Part shown: positions 40,570 through 51,709 of the stretch, one piece after another
Position numbering within the stretch: the stretch's first letter is position 1
Layout: every line of letters begins with the position of its first letter
From: Chloroflexota bacterium
GTDB lineage: Bacteria; Chloroflexota; Anaerolineae; Aggregatilineales; Phototrophicaceae
Length of the DNA: 64,000 nt
NCBI GenBank assembly: GCA_020161935.1
Contig: JAIUNI010000001.1
Location: forward strand, 992,001 to 1,056,000
Reading direction: 5' to 3'
Program-made: the position numbers and the translations under genes
The notes under the pieces: generated by a model
What the model saw: only the letters and a program-made list of their open reading frames with translations
The model's database searches: none
Told to the model about the DNA's origin: nothing

Positions 40570-41295
40570 TTAATCCTTATTTGAACGATCATCCAGCGTG
40601 GGCATGTAATGACCTTCGACCCACGATTGACCATCAGGACGGACTTCTTTCTTCCAAACCGGAACAATTTCTTTGAGACGATCAATACCGTAACGGGCGG
40701 CCTCAAAGCAACCTTGATCGCGGTGGCCTGATGAGCAAGCGATCAGTATTGTATTTTGCCCGACATCGAGCTTGCCCACGCGCTGGACAATGGCGATACC
40801 CTGCACCAGAGGCCAGCGCTCGCGGATTTCCGAGGCCACTTGACGCATTTTGGCTACTGCCATTGGCTCATACGCTTCATATTCCAAGTTTTGAGTGTGG
40901 AGCACATCACCCGATTGGGTCGTTTCACCACGAACCATGCCACTGAACACGCAGACGGCACCCGTCGCGGGAATAGTGATGGCAGCGACGAGTTCATCGG
41001 TACTTACGGGTTCAGGCGCGAGGCGGAATATCTCTGGATAATCCGCACTACCACCGCTGACGGGCGGAAAAAAGGCGACATTATCCCCTTCGTGAACGGC
41101 ATCATTCGGGAAGGCGTATTCCTCATTCACGGCGGCAATCGCGGCCTGAACATTGGCTTTTAACGCCGGATACTCGCTACTGAGCGCCTCACGCACATCC
41201 GTGATTGTCGCGTTTTCGAGCGGCACGTTGAGGACTAGACGATTTCGCCCAGCGAGGTCTTTGAGGGTCGCGAACAGGAGCACATGAATTTGCAT
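40570..41295 (-). CDS. MoaD-MoaE fusion (molybdopterin synthase, both subunits)
   Basis: Residues 1-82 are a MoaD ubiquitin-like domain ([17 protein letters not shown], then FFPPVSGG with Gly81-Gly82). Residues about 88-241 are MoaE: the catalytic subunit segments VCVFSGMVRGET, LEYEAYEPMAVAKM, SSGHRDQGCFEAARYGIDRLKEIVPVWKKE. Molybdopterin synthase converts cyclic pyranopterin monophosphate to molybdopterin using a thiocarboxylate on the MoaD C-terminal glycine. Here that glycine is buried in the fusion, so cleavage after Gly82 would be needed, as known for the mycobacterial MoaX type. ATG 41295 overlaps the moaC stop (TAATG). Confidence 0.92.
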   Translation of the reverse strand: MQIHVLLFATLKDLAGRNRLVLNVPLENATITDVREALSSEYPALKANVQAAIAAVNEEYAFPNDAVHEGDNVAFFPPVSGGSADYPEIFRLAPEPVSTDELVAAITIPATGAVCVFSGMVRGETTQSGDVLHTQNLEYEAYEPMAVAKMRQVASEIRERWPLVQGIAIVQRVGKLDVGQNTILIACSSGHRDQGCFEAARYGIDRLKEIVPVWKKEVRPDGQSWVEGHYMPTLDDRSNKD

Positions 41296-41786
41296 TAGGT
41301 CGCCTCGGCCTTATAGTCGCCATGCTGCCCACCGCGCTTTTCGAGCAGGCGTATATCACTTAGACGCATCTCACGGTCAACGGCTTTCGCCATATCATAA
41401 ATTGTGAGCGCGGCCACGCTGACAGCCGTTAACGCTTCCATCTCCACACCGGTTTTACCAGTGGTGCGAGCGACAGCGACGATCTTCACCGCGTTGTCTG
41501 TATCGTCGAGCAGCAGTTCGATGTCGAGGTGGCTCAACGGGATGGGATGGCAGAGGGGAATGAGATCAGCCGTTTTTTTGGCAGCCATAATCCCGGCGAT
41601 ACGGGCGACGGTGAGTACATCCCCTTTTTTGATTGCACCCCCCCGGATCAAGGACAACGTTTCCGGTTTCATATAGACCGCGCCACCCGCGATGGCGACC
41701 CGTTCCGTATCCGGTTTAGCACCGACATCCACCATGCGGGCGACACCTTTTTCGTCAACGTGTGTCAATTGGTTATTACCGGTCAT
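41295..41786 (-). CDS. moaC: Cyclic pyranopterin monophosphate synthase (MoaC)
   Basis: MoaC makes cyclic pyranopterin monophosphate from the MoaA product. The 163-residue protein contains [82 protein letters not shown] and the final [12 protein letters not shown], with the catalytic His and Asp residues in place. AGGGAA lies four bases before ATG 41786. It is translationally coupled to the MoaD-MoaE gene. MoeA, the later cofactor step, is at 59707. Confidence 0.95.
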   Translation of the reverse strand: MTGNNQLTHVDEKGVARMVDVGAKPDTERVAIAGGAVYMKPETLSLIRGGAIKKGDVLTVARIAGIMAAKKTADLIPLCHPIPLSHLDIELLLDDTDNAVKIVAVARTTGKTGVEMEALTAVSVAALTIYDMAKAVDREMRLSDIRLLEKRGGQHGDYKAEAT

Positions 41787-41801
41787 GACATTCCCTTAGA
41801 C

Positions 41802-41830
41802 TTCAATTATCCGAGCGCGTGTTGTATACT
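41802..41830 (+). promoter_or_regulatory. Sigma70-like promoter for ftsY
   Basis: TTCAAT (41802-41807), a 17-base spacer and TATACT (41825-41830) lie 64 bases before GTG 41895. The -35 match is partial. Confidence 0.45.
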
Positions 41831-41894
41831 TTAGGGCTGTAGCTAGCAAGAAACAAGCGCTACTTTAGCCGATTGTACAGGAGAATCTATCTCT

Positions 41895-42797
41895 GTGGGC
41901 ATCTTCCGTAGTGGACTTTCCAAAACACGACAATCTTTCTTCGGACGTATTTCGCAAATGCTCGGTAATTCCGACATTACCGATGAGACATGGGATGATG
42001 TAGAAGCACTCCTCATCCAAGCGGATATGGGCGTTCCGACAACCCAGCGGGTACTGAGCGACCTTCAAGCGAAGGTTCGCAAAGAAGGTATTACCCGCGC
42101 CGACCAGATCAACAACGCACTCAAAGAAGTACTGCGTTCCCTCCTTTCCGAGCCACCTGTACCGAATATCAGCGGTCGCCCGTTATCGATCATCTTGATC
42201 GTTGGGGTGAATGGTTCGGGTAAGACAACGTCAATCGCGAAGATCGCGAACCGGCTGAACAATAACGGGCGTAAGGTGATGCTGGCAGCGGGCGATACGT
42301 TCCGCGCGGCAGCGATTGAACAACTGCAAACGTGGGGGCAGCGCATCGGGGTTCCGGTAGTGGCGAATAAACCGGGTTCTGACCCGGCGGCGGTTGTTTT
42401 CGACGCGGCCTCGGCAGCCCACGCACGCGGGTGTGACATCTTGATCGTGGACACGGCAGGACGACTGCACACGAACTATAACTTGATGGAAGAGCTGGCG
42501 AAGATCAAGGCGATTTCGGCCAAGGTTATCCCTGATGCACCCCATGAAGTATGGTTGGTGCTGGACGGGACGACCGGGCAAAATGCGCTCGAACAAGCGA
42601 AAAAGTTCCGTGAGCAAGTTGATGTGACGGGGATTATCGTCACGAAGCTGGATGGAACCGCTAAAGGCGGCATGATTTTCTCGATCTTCAATGAATTGAA
42701 ACTGCCCGTGCATTATGTTGGGCTGGGTGAAGGCGTGACGAACCTCGTATTCTTTGACCCCGACAACTTCGTCAACAGCCTATTTGACGAGAACTAA
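41895..42797 (+). CDS. ftsY: Signal recognition particle receptor FtsY
   Basis: FtsY is the membrane-associated GTPase that receives ribosome-SRP complexes. The 300-residue protein has a short N domain ([23 protein letters not shown]) without the long acidic A domain of E. coli, then the NG core: [62 protein letters not shown] and [18 protein letters not shown] is the start codon, after GGAGA. RF2 follows after 47 bases in the same direction. Confidence 0.95.
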   Translation: MGIFRSGLSKTRQSFFGRISQMLGNSDITDETWDDVEALLIQADMGVPTTQRVLSDLQAKVRKEGITRADQINNALKEVLRSLLSEPPVPNISGRPLSIILIVGVNGSGKTTSIAKIANRLNNNGRKVMLAAGDTFRAAAIEQLQTWGQRIGVPVVANKPGSDPAAVVFDAASAAHARGCDILIVDTAGRLHTNYNLMEELAKIKAISAKVIPDAPHEVWLVLDGTTGQNALEQAKKFREQVDVTGIIVTKLDGTAKGGMIFSIFNELKLPVHYVGLGEGVTNLVFFDPDNFVNSLFDEN

Positions 42798-42844
42798 GCG
42801 AAGGTGGGCAACTGCCCATTTGAGGAGGATTTGATAAAGCCTAG

Positions 42845-43948
42845 ATGGACCATTTGATCAGCCTGTTAAAACAAATGAAGGCACGGATTGATGGGCTTAT
42901 GGAGCGCCTCGACATCCCCAGCAAATCCGTGCAGGCCAGTGAACTGGAAGCACAATCCAGCGCGCCTGATTTCTGGAACAACCCTGATACCGCCCAACAA
43001 ATTATGCAAGCCTTAGCCAAGCTGAAGGCTGAAATTGACCGTTGGCAGGGGGTGGCGACCCGGATTAACGATGCAATTGAGTTGGCTCAATTGGATGATT
43101 CTAGTCTGCTTGAAGACCTCACAACCGAGGTCAACGCTTTAACAGCCCTCGTTGACAAGTTGGAATTTCAGGCTCTCCTTTCCGAACCCTATGACAACGA
43201 AAACGCGATCTTCGCGATCCACGCGGGCGCGGGCGGCACGGAAGCCCAAGATTGGGCGAAGATGCTGGAGCGGATGTACCTGCGCTGGGCGGAACAGAAC
43301 GGTTATAAAATCGAAGTACTTGACCGCAGCGACGGTGAAGAGGCCGGTATTAAGAGCATGATGATGAGCGTGCGCGGTGACTACGCTTATGGCTACCTCC
43401 AAAGTGAGCAAGGCGTACATCGGCTGGTACGGTTAAGCCCATTCGACGCTGCGAACCGGCGGCATACTTCCTTTGCGAAGGTTGAGTTATGGCCGGATAT
43501 TCAAGGTGAGATTGATATTCAGGTCAATGAGAAGGATTTGAAGGTCGAGACTTACCGTGCGGGCGGCGCGGGTGGGCAGAACGTCCAGAAGAATGATACG
43601 GCGGTACGGCTCACCCACATGCCTACGGGCATCGTAGTTCAGTGCCAGAACGAACGCAGCCAGAAACAGAACCGTGAACGCGCGATGCAGATTTTAAAGG
43701 TGCGCTTGTTCGAACTGGAACGACAGAAGCAGGAAGCCCAACTGGCGACCTTAAAAGGCGAGAACGTAGACGCGGGATGGGGTAACCAGATCCGGTCGTA
43801 TGTCCTGCACCCCTACCAGATGGTGAAAGATCACCGGACGGACTTTGAAACGGGCAACACGGGCGCAGTTCTGGACGGGCGCTTGAACGAGTTCATGGAT
43901 GCATATTTGAGGCTGCGGGTAGAACGTACCCAAGCCGAGAACGTCTGA
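42845..43948 (+). CDS. prfB: Peptide chain release factor 2, without programmed frameshift
   Basis: RF2 releases peptides at UGA and UAA. The 367-residue protein has the codon-recognition tripeptide SPF in [17 protein letters not shown] and the catalytic GGQ in [13 protein letters not shown]. Unlike many prfB genes, the N-terminal part is in one frame with the rest: where the CUUUGA slippery stop is usual, the sequence reads CTT ATG GAG. The family length is covered from ATG 42845, though the GGAGG at 42824-42828 is 16 bases away and an in-frame TAG touches the ATG, so no upstream start exists. Confidence 0.93.
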   Translation: MDHLISLLKQMKARIDGLMERLDIPSKSVQASELEAQSSAPDFWNNPDTAQQIMQALAKLKAEIDRWQGVATRINDAIELAQLDDSSLLEDLTTEVNALTALVDKLEFQALLSEPYDNENAIFAIHAGAGGTEAQDWAKMLERMYLRWAEQNGYKIEVLDRSDGEEAGIKSMMMSVRGDYAYGYLQSEQGVHRLVRLSPFDAANRRHTSFAKVELWPDIQGEIDIQVNEKDLKVETYRAGGAGGQNVQKNDTAVRLTHMPTGIVVQCQNERSQKQNRERAMQILKVRLFELERQKQEAQLATLKGENVDAGWGNQIRSYVLHPYQMVKDHRTDFETGNTGAVLDGRLNEFMDAYLRLRVERTQAENV

Positions 43949-44047
43949 ATGTTTAGTCTTTAGCTAGTAGTCAATAGAAACCACAGAGCAAAAGCCCTTT
44001 CAGAGCAGCGGGTTTTTGATTCGCAAATTTCGCACAATTTGCAATTT

Positions 44048-44070
44048 TCCCGCCGAATTGGCTGGCGGGA
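44048..44070. repeat. 7-bp inverted repeat
   Basis: TCCCGCC (44048-44054) pairs with GGCGGGA (44064-44070) around a 9-base loop. No T-run follows, so it is not a clear terminator of prfB. Confidence 0.45.
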
Positions 44071-44317
44071 CGCTCCCGTAATGCCGCTGAATTGACATTT
44101 TGTGACGGCAGGAGGCTCGGCTGTTTCCGCTGAAATGACACAAGTGCAGCGGAATACTCGCGTGATGCCGCCGCTGTGCAATTGTGTGTGCTGCTGCGGC
44201 GGATGTGAGGGAGCATTTCGCGGAGGGTGTTGCAAAGGATTTGCAGAAAGAACTGAGGACACATCAGAGGTTTGCCGCCCGAGTAGACACACTCAATTGT
44301 TAAATAGCGCCGAGAAA

Positions 44318-44345
44318 GTGGGAGGGGGCTGAGACCCTCCCCTAC
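44318..44345 (-). repeat. REP-like palindrome, copy 5 (GTAGGGG type)
   Basis: Read on the minus strand it starts GTAGGGGAGGG, with a 7-bp stem (CCCTCCC at 44335-44341 with GGGAGGG at 44320-44326). It shares the GTAGGG head with the four copies at 6473-7017. Confidence 0.55.
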
Positions 44346-44420
44346 GGAATGCAAATGATTTATGTGTTCACTTACTAAGCAAACGGTAGGACTACCTTAA
44401 GTGGTGGATGATTATTTTAA

Positions 44421-44489
44421 GCCCTCACCCCACGATGGTACGTTCGCAGGCTCACTCCACCATCAGCCCTCTCCCTCAGGGCGAGGGAC
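44421..44489. repeat. CCCTCACCCC...CCCTCTCCC..GAGGG intergenic repeat
   Basis: GCCCTCACCCC at 44421 and CAGCCCTCTCCCTCAGGGCGAGGG at 44465-44487 resemble a CCCTCACCCC-CCCTCTCCC-GAGGG repeat that I recall from intergenic DNA of many bacteria. The family name and mobility are unknown to me. Confidence 0.45.
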
Positions 44490-44707
44490 TTTAAAGACTT
44501 TTATGGTTCATTTTGCGATGAAATCGACACAAAATAAATTTCCACCGTTTAGTGTGGTGTTACCAAGCAAACACAGTATTCATACTATAGCACGGATTTT
44601 CTAATTCGTCAATCGAATTGTGGTTTGAAAACGGTTTGAATTTACGCGAACAGTGACTAATATCTACAGAGCGGCGTTAAAAAGACTTTTTATTTTCGAG
44701 GGATATT

Positions 44708-46768
44708 TTGGAAAACTCAACGTTAGGGCGGTTGTTTCAAAAACTCTGGCATGGAGCCGATTACACCTATGAACAGTGGTTGGACAGCCCCGACATCCTC
44801 GCTGACGACTTGCGGTTGATGAAGGAAGCCCATTGTAACGTGATGAGCGTAGGGATGTTCGGCTGGGTGCTGCTGGAGCCGGAAGAAGGCCAATACAACT
44901 TCTCGTGGCTTGACCGGTTGATGGATGAGCTGGCGGTACATGATATTGCTGCGATGCTCGGCACACCCAGCGCCTCGCCGCCCGTATGGCTTTCCAAGAA
45001 GTATCCTGAAACGCGGCGTGTGAACGCACAGGGGCAGCGGCAGCCGCATAAAGTCCGGCAAAACTTTTGTTACACGTCGCCGATTTACCGCGAAAAGGTT
45101 CATAACATCAACCGGATGCTGGCAGAGCGTTACCAGAATCATCCTGCCCTGCTGCTGTGGCATGTGTCGAATGAGTACGGTGGCTACGGCGGTGTGCAGT
45201 GTCATTGCGATCTGTGCTACAGCGCGTTTAAGGAATGGCTTAAAGCCCGCTACACGAGTTTAGATGCGTTGAACCACGCATGGTGGACGACATTCTGGGG
45301 CAACCGGTACAGCGATTGGGATCAGATTGAGCCAGTTGACGAGCATGGGCATGGGCTGATGCTGGACTGGAAACGTTTCATGAGCGACCAAGCGCTGGAA
45401 TTTTATAAAGCGGAAACCGGGCCGCTGCGAGAGATCACCCCGAATATCCCGATTACGACGAATTTTATGCGACCGGATGCCTCGCTTGATTATTGGCGTT
45501 TTGCCGAGCATGTGGATGTCATTTCGTGGGACAATTACCCGCTGTGGCATCATGGTGATGACGAGGCAGCGGCGATTGAAACCTCGTTCTTCCACGATTT
45601 GCACCGTTCGTATAAGCAAGGGCTACCGTTCCTGATGTTGGAATCCACGCCCAGCGTCACCAATTGGCAGGGTGTGAGCCGCCTGAAGCAGCCGGGAATG
45701 CACAAGCTGTCGTCCTTACAGGCAGTCGCACATGGTGGCAACAGCGTGCAGTACTTCCAATGGCGACAGAGCCGAGGCGGCTGGGAGAAATTTCACGGCG
45801 CGGTGATTACGCACCTGAATACGCCGGATACCCGCGTCTTCCGCGAGGTAAGCGACGTTGGAACGACGCTGGAGGAGCTATCAGCCATTGCATCAAGCAC
45901 GAATAAGGCTGCGGTGGCGATGTTATACGATCTTGAGAACGGTTGGGCGCTCAATAACGCTCAAATACCGCGCAGCATCGGCAAGCAATATCAGGAAACG
46001 TGTTACGCTCATTACGCGACATTCTGGCGGCAGGGGGTTACGGTTGATGTGGTGAATGGTGCTGCCGATTTGAGCGGTTATAAACTCGTCATCGCGCCGA
46101 TGCTGTATATGATGCAAGCGGGATTAGCCGAGCAGATAGAGGCATTTGTCCAAGCGGGCGGTGTGTTCGTCACCACGTATTTATCGGGCATGGTAGACGA
46201 AACTGACCTGTGCTTCCTCAATGGCTATCCACCTGCTCTACGGCGCACACTGGGCATCTATGTCGAGGAAATCGACGCGCTGACCGACCCGCAGCAAGGG
46301 ACGATTACGTTTCGCGAGGGGAACGACCTACAGGTAAGCGGTTCATACGCATTCCGCCAGTACGCAGAACTTATTCACCTTGAAACGGCAGCATCAGTTG
46401 CCGAGTATGCCAGTGAATTTTATGCAGGTTCGCCAGCGATCACGGTAAATGCACACGGCAGCGGTAAGGCGTACTTTATGGCGGCACGGACGGACAAAGC
46501 GCTGCTACAGGATTTTTATGGTGCGATTATCAAGAGCGAGAACCTTCGCCGCGCGATACAACCAAAGCTGCCAAGCGGTGTGACGGCACAAGTCCGCGAG
46601 AATGATAAGCAGCGGTTTGTGTTTCTAATGAACTTCACCAATGAGAAGAAGCACGTTGAACTTGGTGAGGACTCCTTTACGGACGCGGAAACAGGCTCGG
46701 CTGTCGGGCAGTCAATAATGCTTGAGGGGTACGGCATTCGCATCCTTGAAGCGTCTATTAATAGTTAG
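44708..46768 (+). CDS. GH42 beta-galactosidase
   Basis: The 686-residue enzyme hydrolyses terminal beta-galactosides. The N-terminal barrel starts with LWHGADYTYEQWLDSPDILADDLRLMKEAHCNVMSVGMFGW, the acid/base is Glu156 in HVSNEYGG, and the nucleophile is Glu312 in FLMLESTPSVTNW. A zinc-binding Cys cluster (QCHCDLC) follows the acid/base as in many GH42 proteins. A trimerisation-like domain (about 380-590) and a beta domain close the protein. The start is TTG 44708, with GAGGG before it. No signal peptide is present, so it should be intracellular. No transporter gene is next to it. Confidence 0.93.
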   Translation: MENSTLGRLFQKLWHGADYTYEQWLDSPDILADDLRLMKEAHCNVMSVGMFGWVLLEPEEGQYNFSWLDRLMDELAVHDIAAMLGTPSASPPVWLSKKYPETRRVNAQGQRQPHKVRQNFCYTSPIYREKVHNINRMLAERYQNHPALLLWHVSNEYGGYGGVQCHCDLCYSAFKEWLKARYTSLDALNHAWWTTFWGNRYSDWDQIEPVDEHGHGLMLDWKRFMSDQALEFYKAETGPLREITPNIPITTNFMRPDASLDYWRFAEHVDVISWDNYPLWHHGDDEAAAIETSFFHDLHRSYKQGLPFLMLESTPSVTNWQGVSRLKQPGMHKLSSLQAVAHGGNSVQYFQWRQSRGGWEKFHGAVITHLNTPDTRVFREVSDVGTTLEELSAIASSTNKAAVAMLYDLENGWALNNAQIPRSIGKQYQETCYAHYATFWRQGVTVDVVNGAADLSGYKLVIAPMLYMMQAGLAEQIEAFVQAGGVFVTTYLSGMVDETDLCFLNGYPPALRRTLGIYVEEIDALTDPQQGTITFREGNDLQVSGSYAFRQYAELIHLETAASVAEYASEFYAGSPAITVNAHGSGKAYFMAARTDKALLQDFYGAIIKSENLRRAIQPKLPSGVTAQVRENDKQRFVFLMNFTNEKKHVELGEDSFTDAETGSAVGQSIMLEGYGIRILEASINS

Positions 46769-47049
46769 AGAAACGTGTAAAAAACCTGACTATTAACAAG
46801 CACGAGGATTAGGTTCAAAAAATTTGCTAAATACTCATATCCAAATCAGTCAAAACACTTGACTTATGCAGCGGATATTCATATAATCACCATTTACGAA
46901 CGGTCTTGGAAACACATAGTTTAAATCCACAGCGAAGGGAAACTTTTCAATTCGCTGTTTCGTTGTCTGTCGGTTATGAACTTCCTCGTTTTAATAGTTT
47001 GTATAGACTCACCCATATCCTTTCGGTTTAGCGCAGAGGAGTAGACCCC

Positions 47050-50000
47050 TTGGAAGCAAAGGATTTCAGCGCCCTACGAGTTAGCCTTGCTTCACCTGAC
47101 CAGATTCGTTCATGGTCGTATGGTGAAGTTACAAAGCCGGAAACCATCAACTACCGGCGGCTGCGCCCAGAGAAAGACGGCCTCTTCTGTGAAGCCATTT
47201 TTGGCCCCACAAAGGACTGGCAGTGTTACTGCGGCAAGTATAAGAATGTTCGGTATCGCGGTATCGTCTGCGACAAGTGCGGTGTAGAAGTTACCCGCGC
47301 CTCGGTTCGCCGCGAACGCATGGGGCATATTGAACTGGCTGCTCCGGTTGCCCACGTTTGGTATACCCGCCGTGTGCCGAGCTATCTCGGTTTGCTGCTG
47401 GACATCAGCCGCCGCAACCTTGACCGTGTGCTGTACTTCGCCCAGTACGTGATCACCCGCGTCGATGAAGAAGCCCGTCAAAAGGCTTTGGGACGCATTG
47501 AAAAGGAACTGGCGCAGAAGGAAGTACTGCTGGGCGGCGACATCGAAGAACAGATGGAAAGCGTCCGTACTCAACGTGACTCGGCACTCGGTCAATTTGA
47601 AGATCGCGTGAAGAGTATTCACGACCATTTTGACAATGAACTGAGCCGTTTGAGCGACAAGGTGATGCAGGAAGCACAAGGCGTGCAAAGCCGCATCGAG
47701 GCGCTCCTCGGTCAAACCGCATCGTCGGACATCGACTTTGCAACCGCCAACACCGTGATCGCCGCGAAGGGCGAACAGGTCAACAACGAACACATCTCGC
47801 GCATTCAGACTGCGACCAACGCTTACCTGAGCGACATTCAATCCGAGATTGAAGATATGCGTCAGGTTGAATTGGGCAAGCTGGATGTCGAGGCCGACTC
47901 AATTTCGGGTGACGCAGCTCATTCCATGGACGAGCAGCGTTCGGAACTCGAAAGCCGCATGGCACAAATTCGCCAGTCGGCGGAAAAAGCACGTCATGAA
48001 CTGCAAGATTTGCGTGTGCTGCAATTCCTGCCGGAAACCCGTTACCGCGAACTTAAGAGCCGTTACGGGCAGGTTTTCCACGCCGACATGGGCGCGGAAG
48101 CCTTCTACGAAATCTTGCAGGGCATGAACATGGACAAGCTGGCGGTGGAGCTGTGGCATGAAGTCCGCACCACCCGTTCCAAGCAGCGCAAGAAGAAGGC
48201 CACCAAGCGTCTGCGCGTGGTCGAGAGCCTGCGTAAGAGCGACAACCGCCCTGAATGGATGATCCTGACGGTTCTGCCGGTTATTCCACCCGACCTGCGC
48301 CCGATGGTGCAGTTGGACGGTGGCCGCTTCGCAACCAGCGACTTGAACGACCTGTACCGCCGCGTGATCAACCGCAACAACCGCTTGAAGCACCTGCTGG
48401 AACTGGGTGCGCCGGATGTTATCGTCCGCAACGAAAAGCGTATGTTGCAGGAAGCAGTCGACAGCCTTGTTGACAACAGCCAACGTGGTAAGGCACTGAG
48501 CCGCCGTGGTCGACGTGAACTGAAATCCCTCAGCGATATGTTGAAGGGTAAGAAGGGTCGCTTCCGCCGCAACCTGCTCGGTAAGCGCGTGGACTACTCT
48601 GGTCGTTCGGTTATCGTTATTGGTCCGAAGCTCAAGCTGCACCAGTGCGGTTTGCCGAAGACGATGGCGCTGGAACTCTACCGCCCGTTCGTCATCAGCC
48701 GTTTGGTTCGTTACAACTATGCCAGCAACGTGAAGGGTGCCAAGCGCATCATTGAGCGTGAAAAGCCCGAAGTGTGGGAAGTGCTGGAAGAAGTTATCAA
48801 GGAACGTCCAGTCCTGCTGAACCGCGCCCCTACCCTCCACCGCTTGGGTATTCAGGCGTTCGAGCCGCAACTGGTCGAAGGTAAGGCGATTCAAATTCAC
48901 CCGCTGGTCTGCTCGGCGTTTAACGCAGACTTCGACGGTGACCAGATGGCGGTACATGTTCCGTTGAGCGACAAGGCCGTGCAAGAAGCGCGTGAACTGA
49001 TGCTCAGTACCCGTAACCTGCTCAAGCCCGCAGACGGCCAGCCTATCGTTGGCCCATCGAAGGATATGGTGCTCGGTAACTACTACCTGACCATGGACCC
49101 GACCGTCGAAATCATCGCCTTGAAGTCGAACCTCGAAAAGGTTCCGACGATGGCTTCGCTGGATGGTTCGAAGAAGGTCGGCGTGGCGTTCCGTTCGCCG
49201 GGTTACTACTACACCCAGAACCACCTGACCCCCGGGGTTGAGGTGTTCTATGATGTCACCGAAACCGATGACAACGGTCGCGTGAAGGTGACTGAGAAGT
49301 CGGCTGACCGCACCTTGCGCGCGGTGCTGGAAGGCGAAGTTGATGCAATCATCGACAACGTACATGACTACCGCAAGCGCATCAAGAAGAATAAGGCTGC
49401 CAGCGAGAAGTTGGTGGTGACGAACCTCGGTGAACGGCGTAAGGTCGTTGACATGGACGAGGTGGAGTACCTGTACAACCTCGGCTTGGTGGAACTGCAC
49501 ACGCCGATTTTGCTCGGCAATATCTATGATGACCGTTCGCCACAGGCTGACCCCGAACCGACGACGGTTGGGCGCTGCGTCTTCAATCGGATTTTGCCGG
49601 ATGAAATGCGGTTCGTTCAGGATACGATGGGTAAGAAGCAGCTTCAGGATTTGGTGGCGAAGGCTTACCAGCAAGTGGGACCGGATCGTACGACCGACAT
49701 CGTAGATGCGATCAAGAACCTCGGCTTCCACTATGCGACGATTTCCGGCACGACCATCGCGGTGTCTGACCTGACCATCCCCGATGAACGGAAGGATGTA
49801 CTGGCGCAGGCGGAAAGTGTGGTTGACCGCGCCGAACGCGACTTCCGCCGTGGTTTGCTGACGGAAGAAGAACGCTACCAGATTACAATTGACGAGTGGA
49901 CGCGGGCGAAAGACCGTCTGCAAGACATGATTAAGCAGGCGCTCGATCCGTATGGACCTATCGCGATTATGGCGATTTCCGGTTCGACGAAGGGTGGCTT

Positions 50001-51633
50001 CGGCCCGATCACCCAGCTCGCGGGTATGCGCGGTTTGATGGCTGACCCGTCGGGGCGCATCATCGACCTGCCGATCCGCAGCCACTTCCGCGAAGGCTTG
50101 AACGCGCTGGAATACTTCATCTCGACGCACGGTGCGCGTAAAGGTTTGGCGGATACGGCGCTGCGTACGGCGGACGCGGGTTACCTGACCCGTCGTTTGG
50201 TTGATGTGGCGCAGGACGTGATCGTGAACCGTATGGACTGCGGCACGGAAGCGGGTATGTGGATTCGCCGCGCGGACGACATCGCCGGTCAGACCCTGTA
50301 CGAACGCATCATCGGGCGCTGTGCCGCTATTGACACCTACGACCCCGAAACGGGCGAGTTGATCGTCGCACGCAACGAGATGATTACTGAAGAAGTGTCG
50401 GAAGCAATTCAGAACAGCAAGCTGGCAGCGGTTAACGTCCGCAGCCCGATGACCTGCGCCCTGATCCACGGTATCTGTGCCCTGTGCTACGGGCGCGACC
50501 TCGGTCGTGGTGAAATGGTTGAGATCGGCTCGGCGGTCGGTATCGTCGCCGCACAGTCGATTGGTGAACCGGGTACACAGCTTACCCTGCGTACGTTCCA
50601 CAGCGGTGGTACGGCACAGGCCAGCGGTGACATCACCAGCGGTTTGCCCCGTGTTGAAGAATTGTTCGAAGCCCGCAAGAAGCCGAAGGGTGAAGCGGTC
50701 GTTACGGACATCAGCGGTGTGCTGCGCCTGACCAAGCGTGACGGTGTGCGTATCGCCACCATCATCGACAGCGAAGCATTCAGTGAACAGCATGATATTC
50801 CAGTCGGCTGGGACTTCCTCGTTGAGGACGAAGCCGAAGTCAATGAAGGTGAGATCATCGCCGAAGTCGCGGGTGGCACGGGCGAAAAGATCGTCGCCAA
50901 GATGCACGGTGTCGTCCATCTGGAAGGCCACACGATTTACGTGCGCTATGAACGGCGGCAGGAAGTGGAATACGAAATTCCATCGAATGCGCGGTTGATC
51001 CCGGAAGCGTTCGACGGCGCGGAAGTCACCGCTGGTCAGCAGTTGACCGAAGGTGCGAAGAACCCGCACCGCATCCTGCGTATCCTCGGCTCGGAAGCGG
51101 CACAGATTTACCTGCTGACGGAAGTGCAAGATGTGTACCGTAATCAGGGCGTGAACATCGCCGACAAGCACTTTGAAGTCATCATTCGTAAGATGCTGTC
51201 GAAGGTGCAGATTACCCGCAGCGGTGACAGTATGCTGCTGCCGGGTGAGTTGATCGACCGTCTGAAGCTGCTGAACCAGAACGAGCAACTGCTCGCTGAA
51301 GGTAAGGAACCGGCAGCGGGTGCGCCCGTTCTGCTCGGTATCACCAAAGCGGCACTCAGCACGGACAGCTTCCTCTCGGCAGCCAGCTTCCAGCACACGA
51401 TCAAGGTGTTGGCGGGTGCGGCTATCGAAGGCAAGATGGACAACCTATACGGCCTGAAAGAAAACGTCATCATCGGTAAGCTGATCCCGGCAGGAACGGG
51501 CTTCCACACCTACCAAGACCGCGAACTGGTCGCCCCCAATATTACGTTGGAAGCGCAAGGCGCGTTGGACTCGGCGGTGGAGGACAACTTCGATGACAAC
51601 GAAGGCATGGAAGAAATGGGGATGAACAACTAA
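47050..51633 (+). CDS. rpoC: RNA polymerase beta-prime subunit (RpoC)
   Basis: The 1527-residue subunit carries the catalytic Mg motif NADFDGDQM at about residues 625-633. The N-terminal zinc site is CYCGK...CDKCG, and the later bridge/trigger region includes [25 protein letters not shown]. The second zinc site lies in [15 protein letters not shown], and the C-terminus has [30 protein letters not shown]. Between the N-terminal zinc ribbon and the main body is an unusually long Gln/Glu/Arg-rich coiled coil (about residues 135-320). TTG is the start, after GAGGAG. rpoB is not adjacent: a GH42 gene and 281 bases precede it, so rpoC is transcribed alone here. Confidence 0.97.
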   Translation: MEAKDFSALRVSLASPDQIRSWSYGEVTKPETINYRRLRPEKDGLFCEAIFGPTKDWQCYCGKYKNVRYRGIVCDKCGVEVTRASVRRERMGHIELAAPVAHVWYTRRVPSYLGLLLDISRRNLDRVLYFAQYVITRVDEEARQKALGRIEKELAQKEVLLGGDIEEQMESVRTQRDSALGQFEDRVKSIHDHFDNELSRLSDKVMQEAQGVQSRIEALLGQTASSDIDFATANTVIAAKGEQVNNEHISRIQTATNAYLSDIQSEIEDMRQVELGKLDVEADSISGDAAHSMDEQRSELESRMAQIRQSAEKARHELQDLRVLQFLPETRYRELKSRYGQVFHADMGAEAFYEILQGMNMDKLAVELWHEVRTTRSKQRKKKATKRLRVVESLRKSDNRPEWMILTVLPVIPPDLRPMVQLDGGRFATSDLNDLYRRVINRNNRLKHLLELGAPDVIVRNEKRMLQEAVDSLVDNSQRGKALSRRGRRELKSLSDMLKGKKGRFRRNLLGKRVDYSGRSVIVIGPKLKLHQCGLPKTMALELYRPFVISRLVRYNYASNVKGAKRIIEREKPEVWEVLEEVIKERPVLLNRAPTLHRLGIQAFEPQLVEGKAIQIHPLVCSAFNADFDGDQMAVHVPLSDKAVQEARELMLSTRNLLKPADGQPIVGPSKDMVLGNYYLTMDPTVEIIALKSNLEKVPTMASLDGSKKVGVAFRSPGYYYTQNHLTPGVEVFYDVTETDDNGRVKVTEKSADRTLRAVLEGEVDAIIDNVHDYRKRIKKNKAASEKLVVTNLGERRKVVDMDEVEYLYNLGLVELHTPILLGNIYDDRSPQADPEPTTVGRCVFNRILPDEMRFVQDTMGKKQLQDLVAKAYQQVGPDRTTDIVDAIKNLGFHYATISGTTIAVSDLTIPDERKDVLAQAESVVDRAERDFRRGLLTEEERYQITIDEWTRAKDRLQDMIKQALDPYGPIAIMAISGSTKGGFGPITQLAGMRGLMADPSGRIIDLPIRSHFREGLNALEYFISTHGARKGLADTALRTADAGYLTRRLVDVAQDVIVNRMDCGTEAGMWIRRADDIAGQTLYERIIGRCAAIDTYDPETGELIVARNEMITEEVSEAIQNSKLAAVNVRSPMTCALIHGICALCYGRDLGRGEMVEIGSAVGIVAAQSIGEPGTQLTLRTFHSGGTAQASGDITSGLPRVEELFEARKKPKGEAVVTDISGVLRLTKRDGVRIATIIDSEAFSEQHDIPVGWDFLVEDEAEVNEGEIIAEVAGGTGEKIVAKMHGVVHLEGHTIYVRYERRQEVEYEIPSNARLIPEAFDGAEVTAGQQLTEGAKNPHRILRILGSEAAQIYLLTEVQDVYRNQGVNIADKHFEVIIRKMLSKVQITRSGDSMLLPGELIDRLKLLNQNEQLLAEGKEPAAGAPVLLGITKAALSTDSFLSAASFQHTIKVLAGAAIEGKMDNLYGLKENVIIGKLIPAGTGFHTYQDRELVAPNITLEAQGALDSAVEDNFDDNEGMEEMGMNN

Positions 51634-51652
51634 CGTTCATCTAAAGACAAAT

Positions 51653-51685
51653 AAAAAAGCGCGGGGCTAAGGCTCCGCGTTTTTT
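51653..51685. terminator. Bidirectional terminator of rpoC and the convergent glycosidase gene
   Basis: CGCGG (51660-51664) pairs with CCGCG (51675-51679), flanked by A6 on the left and T6 on the right, so it can act on both strands. Confidence 0.9.
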
Positions 51686-51709
51686 ATTTTCAGCAATTAC
51701 CCTGCCCTG

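Larger units (their letters stand above)
43949..44707. other. Gene-free, repeat-bearing intergenic region (0.76 kb)
   Basis: Several overlapping short frames on both strands have no ribosome sites or recognisable products. The stretch contains an inverted repeat at 44048-44070, a GTAGGG-type palindrome on the minus strand (44318-44345) and a CCCTCACCCC/GAGGG repeat (44421-44489). It begins with TAGTCTTTAGCTAGTAGTC, a degenerate repeat like those in the first gene-free region. Confidence 0.65.

Noticed and set aside
42821..42850. Possible programmed frameshift at the start of prfB
   Set aside because: No CUUUGA slippery stop is present and the full RF2 length is encoded in one frame from ATG 42845.
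44102..44332. A 76-codon Cys/Gly-rich frame in the second gene-free region
   Set aside because: It runs through the GTAGGG palindrome, has no ribosome site and overlaps equally long frames on the other strand.
47899..51396. A 1165-codon open frame on the minus strand opposite rpoC
   Set aside because: It is a shadow of rpoC codon use. It has no ribosome site and a His/Arg/Val-rich unfamiliar composition, while the plus-strand frame is unmistakably rpoC.
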